64,000 nt of DNA from CATOSP01 sp965204715 (GTDB lineage Bacteria > Chloroflexota > Dehalococcoidia > Lucifugimonadales > UBA3495), in assembly GCA_965204715.1 (NCBI GenBank), contig OZ242009.1:372001-436000 (forward strand), written 5' to 3'. Numbering within the stretch: the stretch's first letter is position 1; each line of letters begins with the position of its first letter. The translations under genes were made by a program, and so were the position numbers. Below are positions 44,801-52,966 of the stretch, in pieces. A model generated the notes under the pieces. The model saw nothing but the letters and a program-made list of their open reading frames with translations. It searched no databases and was not told the DNA's origin.

Positions 44801-45853
44801 TCAGGTAATCAGCATCGCGTCGCCGAAGCTGTAGAACCTGTACCGTTCCTCTATCGCGGCTTGGTACGCCTCCAACACCCGCTCCCTGCCGGCAAAGGCC
44901 GACACCAGCATCACCAGCGTCGAGCGGGGCAGGTGAAAGTTGGTGATCATCGCGTCCACCAGCCGGAAGCGGTGTCCCGGCAGGATGAACAGGTCTGCCT
45001 GGCCGCTCACCTGCCCGATACCGCTCCCCTCCTGACCCTCCAGGTCCCGGCCCACCTGTTCCAGCGTCCTGACAGACGTGGTCCCCACCGCGACGATGCG
45101 ACGCCCCTCTCGCCTGGCCCGGCCCAGGGCCTGCGCCGCCTCCACGTCAATCTCGAAATACTCGGTGTGTATCTTATGTTCTGCCGGGTCGTCCTCCTGC
45201 ACCGGGCGAAAGGTATCCAGCCCCACGTGCAAGGTGACGAAGGCCATCTCCACACCGGCCCGGCGTAACTCATCCAGCAGGTCATGGGTGAAGTGGAACC
45301 CCGCCGTGGGCGCTGCCGCGCTGCCTGGGTCCCTGGCGTACACCGTCTGATACCGCTCCGGGTCGTCCAGCCGGGTGTGGATGTACGGGGGCAGCGGCGC
45401 GTGTCCCGAACAGTCGATTACGCCCTCGTCAACGAACCTGACCAGCTTCACGCCGTCTTCCTCGGAGGCGCATACTTCAACATCGTAGCCTTGGGCCGGC
45501 CCGCCTGATTGACGGTCGGGAATGTCGAGGATCACCCTTGTGCCGGGCTGTAACCGCCGTCCCGGCCTGGCCAGCGCCCGCCATAGGCACGGCTCGACCC
45601 TGCTGAGCAGCAGAAGCTCCACCCTGCCGCCGCTCTCCCTGCGCCCGTAGAGCCGGGCAGGTATGACCCGGCTCCGGTTGAAGACCATCAAGTCTCCCGG
45701 ACGCAGATGATCTCCGATGCCGGAAAAGCGGTCATGACGAATTGCGCCGGTGGCCCTGTCCAGCACCAGCAGGCGGGAAGAATCGCGGCGTTCCAGGGGG
45801 GTCTGGGCGATCAGTTCCGGGGGCAGGTGGTAGTCGAAGTCGTCGGTGCGCAT
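44801..45853 (-). CDS. queA: S-adenosylmethionine:tRNA ribosyltransferase-isomerase
   Basis: 350 residues, typical length. DFDYHLPPELIAQTPLERRD, FNRSRVIPARLYG, TVYARDPGSAAAPTAGFHFT, FVTLHVGLDTFRPV, EYFEIDVEAAQAL and AMITNFHLPRSTLVMLVSAF are all QueA hallmarks. Adds the epoxycyclopentanediol to 7-aminomethyl-7-deazaguanine in tRNA during queuosine synthesis. Other queuosine genes are not in the window. Same strand as folD upstream, 44 bases apart. Confidence 0.97.
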   Translation of the reverse strand: MRTDDFDYHLPPELIAQTPLERRDSSRLLVLDRATGAIRHDRFSGIGDHLRPGDLMVFNRSRVIPARLYGRRESGGRVELLLLSRVEPCLWRALARPGRRLQPGTRVILDIPDRQSGGPAQGYDVEVCASEEDGVKLVRFVDEGVIDCSGHAPLPPYIHTRLDDPERYQTVYARDPGSAAAPTAGFHFTHDLLDELRRAGVEMAFVTLHVGLDTFRPVQEDDPAEHKIHTEYFEIDVEAAQALGRARREGRRIVAVGTTSVRTLEQVGRDLEGQEGSGIGQVSGQADLFILPGHRFRLVDAMITNFHLPRSTLVMLVSAFAGRERVLEAYQAAIEERYRFYSFGDAMLIT

Positions 45854-45897
45854 ACCAGAGAAGGTTGAGAATATGAAACTGGAGAGGCTTTCCCAGG

Positions 45898-46806
45898 TTA
45901 CGGAAGCCCGTGGACGTGAATGCGGGCCGCGGTCAGAGTGTTGACCAGCAGCATGGCGATGGTCATCGGCCCAACGCCACCCGGTACGGGGGTGATCGCC
46001 GCCGCCTTTGCCGCCACCGGCTCAAAGTCCACGTCCCCCTGCAGGCGGTAACCGCGCCGCCGGGACGGGTCCTCGATCCGAGTGATGCCCACGTCGATGA
46101 CGACCGCGCCCTCCCCCACCATATCCGCCGTGATCATTGCCGGCTGGCCCGTGGCGGCCACCAGTATGTCCGCGCTGCGGGTGAACGACGGAAGGTCCCT
46201 GGTCCTGGTGTGGCACACCGTAACCGTCGCGTTCCCCCCCTCCTGGCGCTGCATCAGCAGGTTCGCCAGGGGACGGCCCACGATGCTGCTCCGACCACAG
46301 ATGACGACGTGCTGGCCTGCCGGATAATCCTTTAGACCTTGGTTTTGGCCGTAACGAACCAGAATTTCCCGGATTCCCGCCGGGGTGCCCGGAACGAAGT
46401 TGGGCATGCCCTGGACCAGTTTGCCCACGTTGTGAGGGTGCAGGCAGTCCACGTCCTTGTCCGGGCTGATGGTCTCGATTACGGTATGTTCATCCACTTG
46501 AACGGGAAGGGGCAGTTGGACGAGAATGCCGTGAAACCGGGGGTCCCGGTTGAGCCGGTCTACGCACTCAACCACTTCAGCCGTTGACGACTGGGCGGGC
46601 AGATTGAAGGTCTCGCTGACCATGCCCACCTCGTCGCAGGCCCGCCGCTTGTTGCGGACATAAACTGCCGAGGCCGGATCGTCGCCCACCAGCACCGCGG
46701 CCAAGCCGGGGGTTACGCCGTGCTTCCCCTGCATCTCCTCGACCCCCACCGCAACGCGGCCCCGCACTTCCGCAGCCAGTGCCACTCCGTCAAGTATCTC
46801 TGCCAA
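45898..46806 (-). CDS. folD: Methylenetetrahydrofolate dehydrogenase/cyclohydrolase
   Basis: 302 residues. SAVYVRNKRRACDEVGM carries the catalytic Lys, QLPLPVQVDEHTVIETISPD and KDVDCLHPHNVGKL the family motifs, VVICGRSSIVGRPLANLLMQ the NADP-binding motif, and TPVPGGVGPMTIAMLLVNTL the carboxy-terminal signature. Interconverts methylene-, methenyl- and formyl-tetrahydrofolate in the cytoplasm. One-carbon supply fits with the corrinoid activator at 40015. Upstream of queA on the same strand. Confidence 0.96.
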   Translation of the reverse strand: MAEILDGVALAAEVRGRVAVGVEEMQGKHGVTPGLAAVLVGDDPASAVYVRNKRRACDEVGMVSETFNLPAQSSTAEVVECVDRLNRDPRFHGILVQLPLPVQVDEHTVIETISPDKDVDCLHPHNVGKLVQGMPNFVPGTPAGIREILVRYGQNQGLKDYPAGQHVVICGRSSIVGRPLANLLMQRQEGGNATVTVCHTRTRDLPSFTRSADILVAATGQPAMITADMVGEGAVVIDVGITRIEDPSRRRGYRLQGDVDFEPVAAKAAAITPVPGGVGPMTIAMLLVNTLTAARIHVHGLP

Positions 46807-46896
46807 ACCATACTCCCGACCGATGCCGCCACAATCATAACATGACGGGGAGCCTCAACGATGGTGGGAAACCTATCGGGTAAGGAACTTTAACAC

Positions 46897-47289
46897 CTAG
46901 CTGAAGTCGCTACCGCCCAGCCGCTGGGCCTCTTCAAGGTAGCCTTCAACCTCCCGGATTCTGTCCCGGAGCATGTCGGGTTCTTCAACCAAGCCCCAGT
47001 AGAACAGATTGCCATGGAGTTCTTCTTGTGCCAAGCAGTAGAAGACGTAGAGGCTATTGAAGTCCGTGTCATAGTAGGCCAGTTTTCCCAGCCCTCTGCT
47101 GACCCTGGGAGAAATTCTTGGTATCTCACCCGTCCTGGCGGCCACCAGTCCGGTGCAGGCCCGGTTCATGGCGCACCAGGCTTTCTCTCCCGCGTCCCGC
47201 AGGTCTCCCTGAGCAAGCCTTTCCTGGGCCGCGGCGTACATGTTCCTGGCGTCGGCAAAAAGGGCGGCGATGTCTGCCGTGGTTGTCAT
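46897..47289 (-). CDS. Small helical protein distantly PaREP1/HEPN-like
   Basis: 130 residues, helical throughout. AQERLAQGDLRDAGEKAWCA followed by MNRACTGLVAARTG resembles the SEKLWGAA block of the proteins at 38656 and 63358, and the tail has the pattern FYCLAQEELHGNLFYWGLVE where those have KFHANFYRDFIED. Probably the same fold; function unknown. Downstream of the small gene at 47328 on the same strand. Confidence 0.65.
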   Translation of the reverse strand: MTTTADIAALFADARNMYAAAQERLAQGDLRDAGEKAWCAMNRACTGLVAARTGEIPRISPRVSRGLGKLAYYDTDFNSLYVFYCLAQEELHGNLFYWGLVEEPDMLRDRIREVEGYLEEAQRLGGSDFS

Positions 47290-47327
47290 GTCTTCTCCGG
47301 CGAAAACAGCCTGAGCAAGCGAACTTG

Positions 47328-47558
47328 TTACAGTTCTTGGTAATCAGTTTCTGTAACCCGGCTTGCCAAATCATGAAAGAACGCTTGCTCGCCAATTTCT
47401 GTTGGTAGCCATCTGCCATCACGTTCTTCAATCCACCCTCTAGCTTCCAGAGACACCAAGGCTATCGTTCTGGGACAATATACGCCTACGCCTTCTACAG
47501 TCTTTGCGTACATAAGTCCATGCATAATAGCCTCTTCATCATCGTAGAGTAGAGACAT
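47328..47558 (-). CDS. Small hypothetical protein
   Basis: 76 residues with a strong AGGAGGG site before ATG 47558. Contains VSLEARGWIEERDGRWLPTE followed by IGEQAFFHD, which looks like the recognition helix and wing of a small winged-helix protein, but I do not recognise the family. Lower-GC patch. The next gene on this strand starts 39 bases further. Confidence 0.55.
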   Translation of the reverse strand: MSLLYDDEEAIMHGLMYAKTVEGVGVYCPRTIALVSLEARGWIEERDGRWLPTEIGEQAFFHDLASRVTETDYQEL

Positions 47559-47642
47559 AACAAACCCTCCTGATAATTCCTACCGATAATTGTTCTTATA
47601 TCACTATATATCATATTCATTGATTGCTTCCACCCCTTGCTA

Positions 47643-48452
47643 TTACTGACGATATGACCAGTTTTCACAGGCCACTTTGTTCCTATTCCGGTCCAAGTGA
47701 TGCGGATCCTTGTATGGACCGCCAGCAGCGATGAAGAACTCCTGTGCCTCTTCCTGGCTCTCAAAGTGCCAGCAGTTCCGATCTGGACCATCGGGGTCGT
47801 ATCTGAGGTCGCTACTGCATAACTCAGTGAATAGAATCCCGATTCCAAGAAGGATGAGCACGGCCATGGCAATAAGACAACCCCACATGTTGCCACTCAG
47901 AGATCCCAGCACGTCCAGAATGTCCGTCTTCTTAGCAGGTGCTGGTGCCGATCTTGCGGCCCTTCTAGCCCGGAGCGCTTCCCGATGGTGTCGTCTCCAT
48001 GGTGGTAGCGACTCCTCGTATCTTCTGGTGCGGTAGTCCCAGGGCCTCTCGCCGGGATCCCCATGTTCCCACATGCCCCTGTTCCTGCTCTGCGCCTCCT
48101 CTTCGGCTAGTCTCAGTCTCACACTCCGGCCCCAAAGTTCCCAGTAAAAGGCCCATCCCGCGGCTACCATCTCCCGGTTAATGGAGGGACAGGCTGCATC
48201 TTCAGACAGAAGGCCAACAACCCGGCCGTAATGGTCACTACTGTCCGTAATTACCAGGGTGAAATTCTTGCCCAGGGCTAGGCTTCGCAGATATGCTCTG
48301 GAGGCTAGGCCGTGGGGTTGATCAATTTCAGGAGCGTCGATGAATGCAAGCCGTACATGGATAATCGCGCCGGTATCCAGTACACGGACAAATAGGGAAT
48401 CTCCATCACGGACTCTTTGAACCCTGACGGGGAGGCGGTCGCCCCTTGTCAC
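47643..48452 (-). CDS. Thermonuclease-like (SNase) protein with membrane helix and Excalibur domain
   Basis: 269 residues. Residues about 5-130: SNase fold with VQRVRDGDSLFVRVLDTG, VRLAFIDAPEIDQPHG, SSDHYGRVVGLL and INREMVAAGWAFYWELWG; the catalytic Arg/Glu positions are partly kept (Asp-rich site and YGRVVG). A basic Arg-rich region, then one membrane helix (CLIAMAVLILLGIGILFTEL). The end is an Excalibur calcium-binding domain with DRNCWHFESQEEAQEFF and DRNRNKVACE. Probably a membrane-anchored nuclease with a periplasm-type domain; orientation is uncertain because the helix lies between both domains. Confidence 0.85.
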   Translation of the reverse strand: MTRGDRLPVRVQRVRDGDSLFVRVLDTGAIIHVRLAFIDAPEIDQPHGLASRAYLRSLALGKNFTLVITDSSDHYGRVVGLLSEDAACPSINREMVAAGWAFYWELWGRSVRLRLAEEEAQSRNRGMWEHGDPGERPWDYRTRRYEESLPPWRRHHREALRARRAARSAPAPAKKTDILDVLGSLSGNMWGCLIAMAVLILLGIGILFTELCSSDLRYDPDGPDRNCWHFESQEEAQEFFIAAGGPYKDPHHLDRNRNKVACENWSYRQ

Positions 48453-48774
48453 AATGACACGGCTCCACCAACGGAATCAAGGATTAGTTGCCAATTTGCA
48501 GCGCGGAGTGGGACTCCGTGCCACACGGGAAAGTTTCCGACAGTCGATAAGCGTGCATGGTGGAACTCCCGTACCGCCCTTCAGTCCTCGCCGGAAAGGT
48601 TCCGTACGGCGGGTGCAGAGTGTTACATCATGATCAAGGCATCCATATCTTATACTGAACCCGAAGTTGCAAGAAGAAAAAGACCACCGGAATAATTGCC
48701 GGTGGTCTTTGAGTGAATGTCCACACGCTCTAGCCACTAATCACTGACTACGGGACATCGGTCACTGTCAACGG
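48453..48774. other. Gene-poor gap between nuclease and flavin oxidoreductase genes
   Basis: About 320 bases. A short + strand frame ending ARRKRPPE at 48695 has no start signal and no recognisable family, so it is not called. The only clear feature is the terminator hairpin at 48679-48710. Confidence 0.5.
48679..48710. terminator. Bidirectional intrinsic terminator
   Basis: AAAGACCACCGG pairs perfectly with CCGGTGGTCTTT (12 bp, loop AATAATTG). A-run before and T-run after allow it to work on both strands; it serves the minus-strand oxidoreductase gene at 48775, ending about 65 bases upstream of it on the map. Confidence 0.85.
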
Positions 48775-49965
48775 CTAATTGTCCGCGGGCACGGCGCTTT
48801 CGACCTTGCCTTGGAAGGCGGGCATAACGTCCCTGGCGAACCACTCCAGTTGCTCGAGGATGATGTTCTGGGGGGTTCCCACGGGGTGGCTGACGCCCAC
48901 CCGGTCCAAGCCGGGGTAACGCTCCTCCACCTGCTTCAGTTGCTCGATGATCCGCTCCGGCGGGCCGCACAGCACCGCTCCGGACGCAACGGCCTGCTCC
49001 ATGGTCGGCAGGTCGGCCAGCGGCGCACGGCGCGGGTCGGCGATGTCCCGCATCTGCTGTTCGCTCAAGCCCCGGTGCAGGCGCAGGGGGCCGAACATCT
49101 TCACGTTTTCCTCGTAGAACTTGGCGGCGTCCTTGATGCCCTGCTCCTCGGAGTCGGCCAGGAAGAAGTGGAAGCCCACGCTCAGGTCCTCTCCCAACTG
49201 GACGTCCCGCCCGGTGCGCAGGATGGCGTCGCGGAAGTCCTCCATTGTCTTGTCCATCACGCCGCCCTCGGCGACGCCGCCGCCGATGATGCCCTTGATG
49301 CGGTGCTTGGCCATGAAGTCCAGCGCCCGCTGGGTCCCTCCCTGGATGGGCTGCCAGCACTCCACCGGCAGGTACTTGGGCCGGGGCACCAGGGTAATCT
49401 CCTCGAGCTCGTAACCCCGGTAGGGCACGGCGGGCGGAATGTCGTAGTAAGCGCCGTGGTGGGAGAAAGAACGCTCGTTGAAGGCCTTCATCATGACCTC
49501 CACCTGTTCCTCAAACATCTCCCGGTTGGCGTTCTGGTCCAACAGGGGCGCGCCGAAGGTCTCAATCTCGCGGGTGTGATACCCGCGTCCCACGCCGAAA
49601 ACCACCCGTCCGTCGGTGAGGATGTCGGCGGTGGCGAAGTCCTCGGCCAGCCGCAGGGGGTGCCACATTGGGGCGATGTTGAAGGCGCATCCGATCTTGA
49701 TGCTCTTGGTCAGGTGGGCCAGGTGTACGCCCATCATCAGCAGGTTGGGGATGCACTCATAGCCCTCGGGCTGGAAGTGGTGTTCGGCCATCCAGAAGGT
49801 GTCGTAGCCCAGCCGGTCCATGAGCAGGGCAATGGATTCGGACTTGTCGAACACGGAGGCCAGGTGTTCATCGGAGAAGGAGCGGTCGTTGACGGGAATA
49901 CCCGCATAGCCGACGTCGTCCATGTCCACGTGGCCGGCAAAAAGACTGTCGAACTTGTCAATCAT
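48775..49965 (-). CDS. Luciferase-like (LLM class) flavin-dependent oxidoreductase
   Basis: 396 residues. TIM-barrel bacterial-luciferase family: DTFWMAEHHFQPEGYECIPN, LMMGVHLAHLTKSIKIGCAF, PMWHPLRLAEDFATADILTD, GRVVFGVGRGYHTREIE, QGGTQRALDFMAKHRIKGI, and a late VASGAVLCGPPERIIEQLKQ. Uses reduced flavin (FMNH2 or F420H2); substrate unknown. Such genes are abundant in SAR202-type Chloroflexota, where degradation of recalcitrant organic matter has been proposed. Alone in its unit. Confidence 0.9.
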   Translation of the reverse strand: MIDKFDSLFAGHVDMDDVGYAGIPVNDRSFSDEHLASVFDKSESIALLMDRLGYDTFWMAEHHFQPEGYECIPNLLMMGVHLAHLTKSIKIGCAFNIAPMWHPLRLAEDFATADILTDGRVVFGVGRGYHTREIETFGAPLLDQNANREMFEEQVEVMMKAFNERSFSHHGAYYDIPPAVPYRGYELEEITLVPRPKYLPVECWQPIQGGTQRALDFMAKHRIKGIIGGGVAEGGVMDKTMEDFRDAILRTGRDVQLGEDLSVGFHFFLADSEEQGIKDAAKFYEENVKMFGPLRLHRGLSEQQMRDIADPRRAPLADLPTMEQAVASGAVLCGPPERIIEQLKQVEERYPGLDRVGVSHPVGTPQNIILEQLEWFARDVMPAFQGKVESAVPADN

Positions 49966-50081
49966 GGTCTGTCCTCACGAATAAAAGTCCAGGGTCGCTG
50001 AGGGCCGGGATTGAGTCTATTGTATCCGTGCGCTAACGGGTGTCAACCCGACGGTGACCTGGCGGAAAGTCCCGTCAGTCG

Positions 50082-50435
50082 CTACAGCAACGAACTCCTG
50101 GGAATGAGACGGTGCTCCACAGGGTCCACCAGGAGGTCGGCCTTTTGAAGGATGTCGGAACCCATTAGGGGTGTGGTTCCGTCCACACCAAATACCACTC
50201 CTCCGGTAACATCTCGGCCTTCTACCCGAATCCTAACTTCACCGGTCTCCAGAGCAACGATGCGGCCATCGCCCAACTCGAAATCGAGGGTGTCCGTGGA
50301 ATCAACCCCTAAACGTCTCAGAATGTCTGTTGGCAACACTGTGTAGCTAGAGCCGGTGTCTACCATAGCTTGCACTGTCGCCACAAGCTGTCCGTTCGTG
50401 CTATAGACTTCCATCGGCCAGAAAAAGATGCCCAC
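50082..50435 (-). CDS. Retropepsin-like (clan AA) aspartic protease
   Basis: 117 residues, one lobe as in retroviral proteases, so an active enzyme would be a dimer. Catalytic motif MVDTGSSYTVLP (about residue 27), the flap-like GDGRIVALETGEVRIRVEGR, and the end block TPLMGSDILQKADLLVDP with RLIPRSSLL. The gene has the full set expected for activity. Substrate unknown. Two other intact or decayed relatives are at 50493, 61703 and 25628. Confidence 0.8.
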   Translation of the reverse strand: MGIFFWPMEVYSTNGQLVATVQAMVDTGSSYTVLPTDILRRLGVDSTDTLDFELGDGRIVALETGEVRIRVEGRDVTGGVVFGVDGTTPLMGSDILQKADLLVDPVEHRLIPRSSLL

Positions 50436-50492
50436 GGAATGCGTTGCCCTTCCCTGATCTCATCGCTGTCCGCCGTCCTATCGCCAATCTTA

Positions 50493-50891
50493 CTATTGTG
50501 AGCGGACACAGACCCCTCCGGATATCCTCGGCATTTTGTGCACGAGGCGGGGCAAGCCCTCACTCACCGATTGGGGGTCCACTATCAGACATGCCCCGTG
50601 AAGAGTGGTCATGCCCATGCGAGGAGTTCCGTCGTCTTCTCCGAATACTACTATATCAACGGATTCCCGTCCGCCTTCTACCCGAATCCTGGCATCGCCG
50701 ATTTTGTATTCGACGATGCTACCATCTTCCAGTTCAAATTCTCTTGTGCCAGTGGGAATGATTCCCAGCCGTTTCAGTATCTTCGACGGGAGGACGGCGT
50801 GGCTGGCCCTGGTGCCCACCAGGACTTCTATGGTTTCCCAGGTGTTTCCATCCAAGCTGCGGACGTGTATCGGCCACATGAATGTTTTCAT
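50493..50891 (-). CDS. Degenerate retropepsin-like protein without the catalytic Asp-Thr-Gly
   Basis: 132 residues from ATG 50891. Same family as the neighbour at 50082: VLVGTRASHAVLPSKILKRL aligns with the VDTGSSYTVLP block, but the catalytic DTG reads GTR. The middle (EFELEDGSIVEYKIGDARIR) and TPRMGMTTLHGACLIVDP are kept, after which the tail (SVSEGLPRLVHKMPRISG) no longer looks like the family, as after a frameshift. Probably inactive as a protease and a recent tandem duplicate. Confidence 0.7.
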   Translation of the reverse strand: MKTFMWPIHVRSLDGNTWETIEVLVGTRASHAVLPSKILKRLGIIPTGTREFELEDGSIVEYKIGDARIRVEGGRESVDIVVFGEDDGTPRMGMTTLHGACLIVDPQSVSEGLPRLVHKMPRISGGVCVRSQ

Positions 50892-50903
50892 AGCAGTCTC
50901 CCC

Positions 50904-50958
50904 ATTCCCGGGACTCCCGCTCCCCGTTTTCACGGGGACAAGCTCGGCAGCGATGACG
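50904..50958. repeat. Dispersed palindromic repeat family I, long variant
   Basis: ATTCCCGGGACTCCCGCTCC followed by CCGTTTTCACGGGGACAAGC and a GATGACGG end. The inverse form, with GCTTGTCC and GTGGAAACGGGG, is at 60187-60232. Confidence 0.6.
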
Positions 50959-50972
50959 GAAAGGCAGTCTCC

Positions 50973-51779
50973 CTATTTTCCCGGAATCTCCTCCTGCTCA
51001 ACCGCTCCGTCCACCAAACGGACTATCCGGTCGGTCATGGCAGCCAGGGCCAGGTCGTGGGTGGCGGTGATTACCGTGGCCCTTCTCTCCCTGGCCACTT
51101 CCTGCAGGAGGGCGCCTATGGACGCAGCGGTGGTGGTGTCCAACTCGCCGGTGGGCTCGTCGGCGAAGACGGCGTTGGCCCCGGTGACCAGCGCTCTGGC
51201 TATGGAGACCCGCTGCTGCTCCCCTCCAGAAAGCTCGTAGGGACGGTGCCGCGACCTGGCCCCCAGGCCCACCATCTGCAACGCTTCCTGGGCGCGCCTG
51301 CGCCGTTCCCGCCACGACGTCCCGATGATGTGCAGGGGAAGCTCCACGTTCTCCAGGGCCGAAAGCAGGGGCATCAGACCAAAGGACTGGAACACAAAAC
51401 CGATGTTTCGCCGCCGCAGTTCCACCAGGTCGCGCTCCGAGAGGGCAGTCAAATCCATTAAGCCGTTTGACCCCCGGAATGTCACCTGACCGGACGTTGG
51501 CCTGTCCAGGCCCGACAGCAGGTTCAGGAGGGTCGTCTTCCCTGACCCCGACCTTCCCACCACGGCCAGAAACTCGCCCTGGGACACGTCCAGGGAGATG
51601 CCGTTCACGGCGGAGACGGCAGTGTCTCCCTCGCCGAATACCCGGTGCAGGTCACGGGCCGAAATGATCAGGTCATTCTGCGCGGGCCGGTTTGACTGGG
51701 TCGGCTCGTAGCCACTGGCGGGACTGCCTTCGGACACCGCCGGAGGAATAGTCTCTGCCTGGCCCCGTTGCTCTCTCAT
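50973..51779 (-). CDS. ABC transporter ATP-binding protein (MacB/LolD type) A
   Basis: 268 residues from ATG 51779 (MREQRGQAETIPP), with GAGAGGAAC ahead; a longer open frame to 51947 runs through the family II repeat and is rejected. Walker A GRSGSGKTTLLNLLSGLDRP, Q loop FVFQSFGLMPLLSALENVEL, signature LSGGEQQRVSIARAL and Walker B AVFADEPTGELD. Works with the FtsX-type permeases downstream in the same direction of transcription order. Likely energises a lipoprotein- or drug-related MacB-type exporter. Confidence 0.9.
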   Translation of the reverse strand: MREQRGQAETIPPAVSEGSPASGYEPTQSNRPAQNDLIISARDLHRVFGEGDTAVSAVNGISLDVSQGEFLAVVGRSGSGKTTLLNLLSGLDRPTSGQVTFRGSNGLMDLTALSERDLVELRRRNIGFVFQSFGLMPLLSALENVELPLHIIGTSWRERRRRAQEALQMVGLGARSRHRPYELSGGEQQRVSIARALVTGANAVFADEPTGELDTTTAASIGALLQEVARERRATVITATHDLALAAMTDRIVRLVDGAVEQEEIPGK

Positions 51780-51786
51780 GGGTTCC

Positions 51787-51864
51787 TCTCGCTGGAGACG
51801 GATCCTGTCCGCCGCTCCCTGGCCGGCACGTTGAAATGGCGCGGCGTTCTCAGTAGGTCCGGGT
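51787..51864. repeat. Dispersed repeat family II, copy in ABC gene cluster
   Basis: Blocks GGAGACGGATCCTGTCCGCC, GGCCGGCA and GCGGCGTTCTCAGTAGG in the same order as the copy at 4219. It lies in the 120-base space between the two ATPase genes. Confidence 0.6.
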
Positions 51865-51900
51865 CCTCTACGGTAATGCGGCCGGCTCGCAGTGATGGGG

Positions 51901-52953
51901 CTACGTTCTCGGCCGGAACCTGGAGTCATCCTGGACCGGAGGTCCATCAGTAGCAGTCCGGCCTCCGGGTGTGTTGGGCCGGGGGCGGTCGGTTAAGGGA
52001 CGGATGGTCACGCCGTCTCCCTCAGGGTCGGCCTTGGCCAGCCCGCCCTGCCGGAACCTGCCGGTGAACTTTTCGAGGATGTCCGGGGGCAGTTGAATCC
52101 GGCCTGCCCGGTCAACCACCAGGTACTCCTCCTCCACCCTATCGCCTCCCCGTTGGAACGTGGGACTGGAGTAGCTCTCGGAGCTGATGCGCCCGTCCCG
52201 GATGTGGACCACCCGGTCCACGAACTCCGACACGCCGGGATAGTGGGTCACCATCACGATGGTGACGTTGTAGGCCAGGTTGATTTCCCTGAGGAGCCGG
52301 AAGACCTGGGTCGCGGTCTGCGTGTCGAGTTCTCCCGTTGGTTCATCCGCCAGGAGCAGGGGCGGCTTGTTGGAAAGGGCCACGCCGATGGCCACACGCT
52401 GTTGCTCGCCGCCTGAAAGTTGGTGCGGAAGCCGGTTGGCCTTGTCCGGCAGCCCCAACGCCTCCAGAAGTTCCGTGCTCCAGCTATGCCGGTCCGCCGT
52501 GCTCACCCCAGCCATCGACATGGGCAACTCGATGTTGTCCCGGACGCTCAGGTAGGGGACCAGGTTCCTTCCCGTGGCCTGCCAGACGAAGCCCACTTCC
52601 AGCCGGCGGTACAGCACCAGTTCCCGGTCGGATATGTCCAGCAGGTCGCGGTTGCCCACCCGGATATGCCCGGCAGAGGGGCGGTCCAGCCCTGCCAGCA
52701 GGTTCATCAAGGTGCTCTTGCCGCTGCCGCTCGCGCCGATGATGGCGATAAGCTCTCCCGGCTCCACCGTCAGGTCCAACCCCCGCAGCGCCACCACTTC
52801 CAGGTCGGAACGCTTGTAGATCTTGAACAGGTCCTGACACTCGATGTATGCCGCATCGGATGAGGCAACAGATGACTGCTGTTCCAGGTCTTCTTCAGCC
52901 GGGTCCAGTGGAGTTGGGACGGTGTAGTTGCCGTATCGCTCTGCGTTTACCAA
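51901..52953 (-). CDS. ABC transporter ATP-binding protein B with AbrB-like tail
   Basis: 350 residues. Walker A GASGSGKSTLMNLLAGLDRP, signature LSGGEQQRVAIGVALSNKPP, Walker B LLLADEPTGELD, H loop VMVTHYPGVSEF. After the ATPase, residues about 270-300 read EYLVVDRAGRIQLPPDILEK, like the AbrB/SpoVT swapped-hairpin domain, then a Gly/Pro/Arg-rich tail. The tail is unusual for MacB-type ATPases. It begins 13 bases downstream of the big permease, probably one operon (permease, permease, ATPase, ATPase). Confidence 0.88.
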   Translation of the reverse strand: MVNAERYGNYTVPTPLDPAEEDLEQQSSVASSDAAYIECQDLFKIYKRSDLEVVALRGLDLTVEPGELIAIIGASGSGKSTLMNLLAGLDRPSAGHIRVGNRDLLDISDRELVLYRRLEVGFVWQATGRNLVPYLSVRDNIELPMSMAGVSTADRHSWSTELLEALGLPDKANRLPHQLSGGEQQRVAIGVALSNKPPLLLADEPTGELDTQTATQVFRLLREINLAYNVTIVMVTHYPGVSEFVDRVVHIRDGRISSESYSSPTFQRGGDRVEEEYLVVDRAGRIQLPPDILEKFTGRFRQGGLAKADPEGDGVTIRPLTDRPRPNTPGGRTATDGPPVQDDSRFRPRT

Positions 52954-52966
52954 TTCTTGCCTCTCA

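Noticed and set aside
48417..48695. 92-residue + strand frame near the nuclease gene
   Set aside because: No ribosome-binding site, no known motif, and it starts inside the nuclease gene on the other strand.
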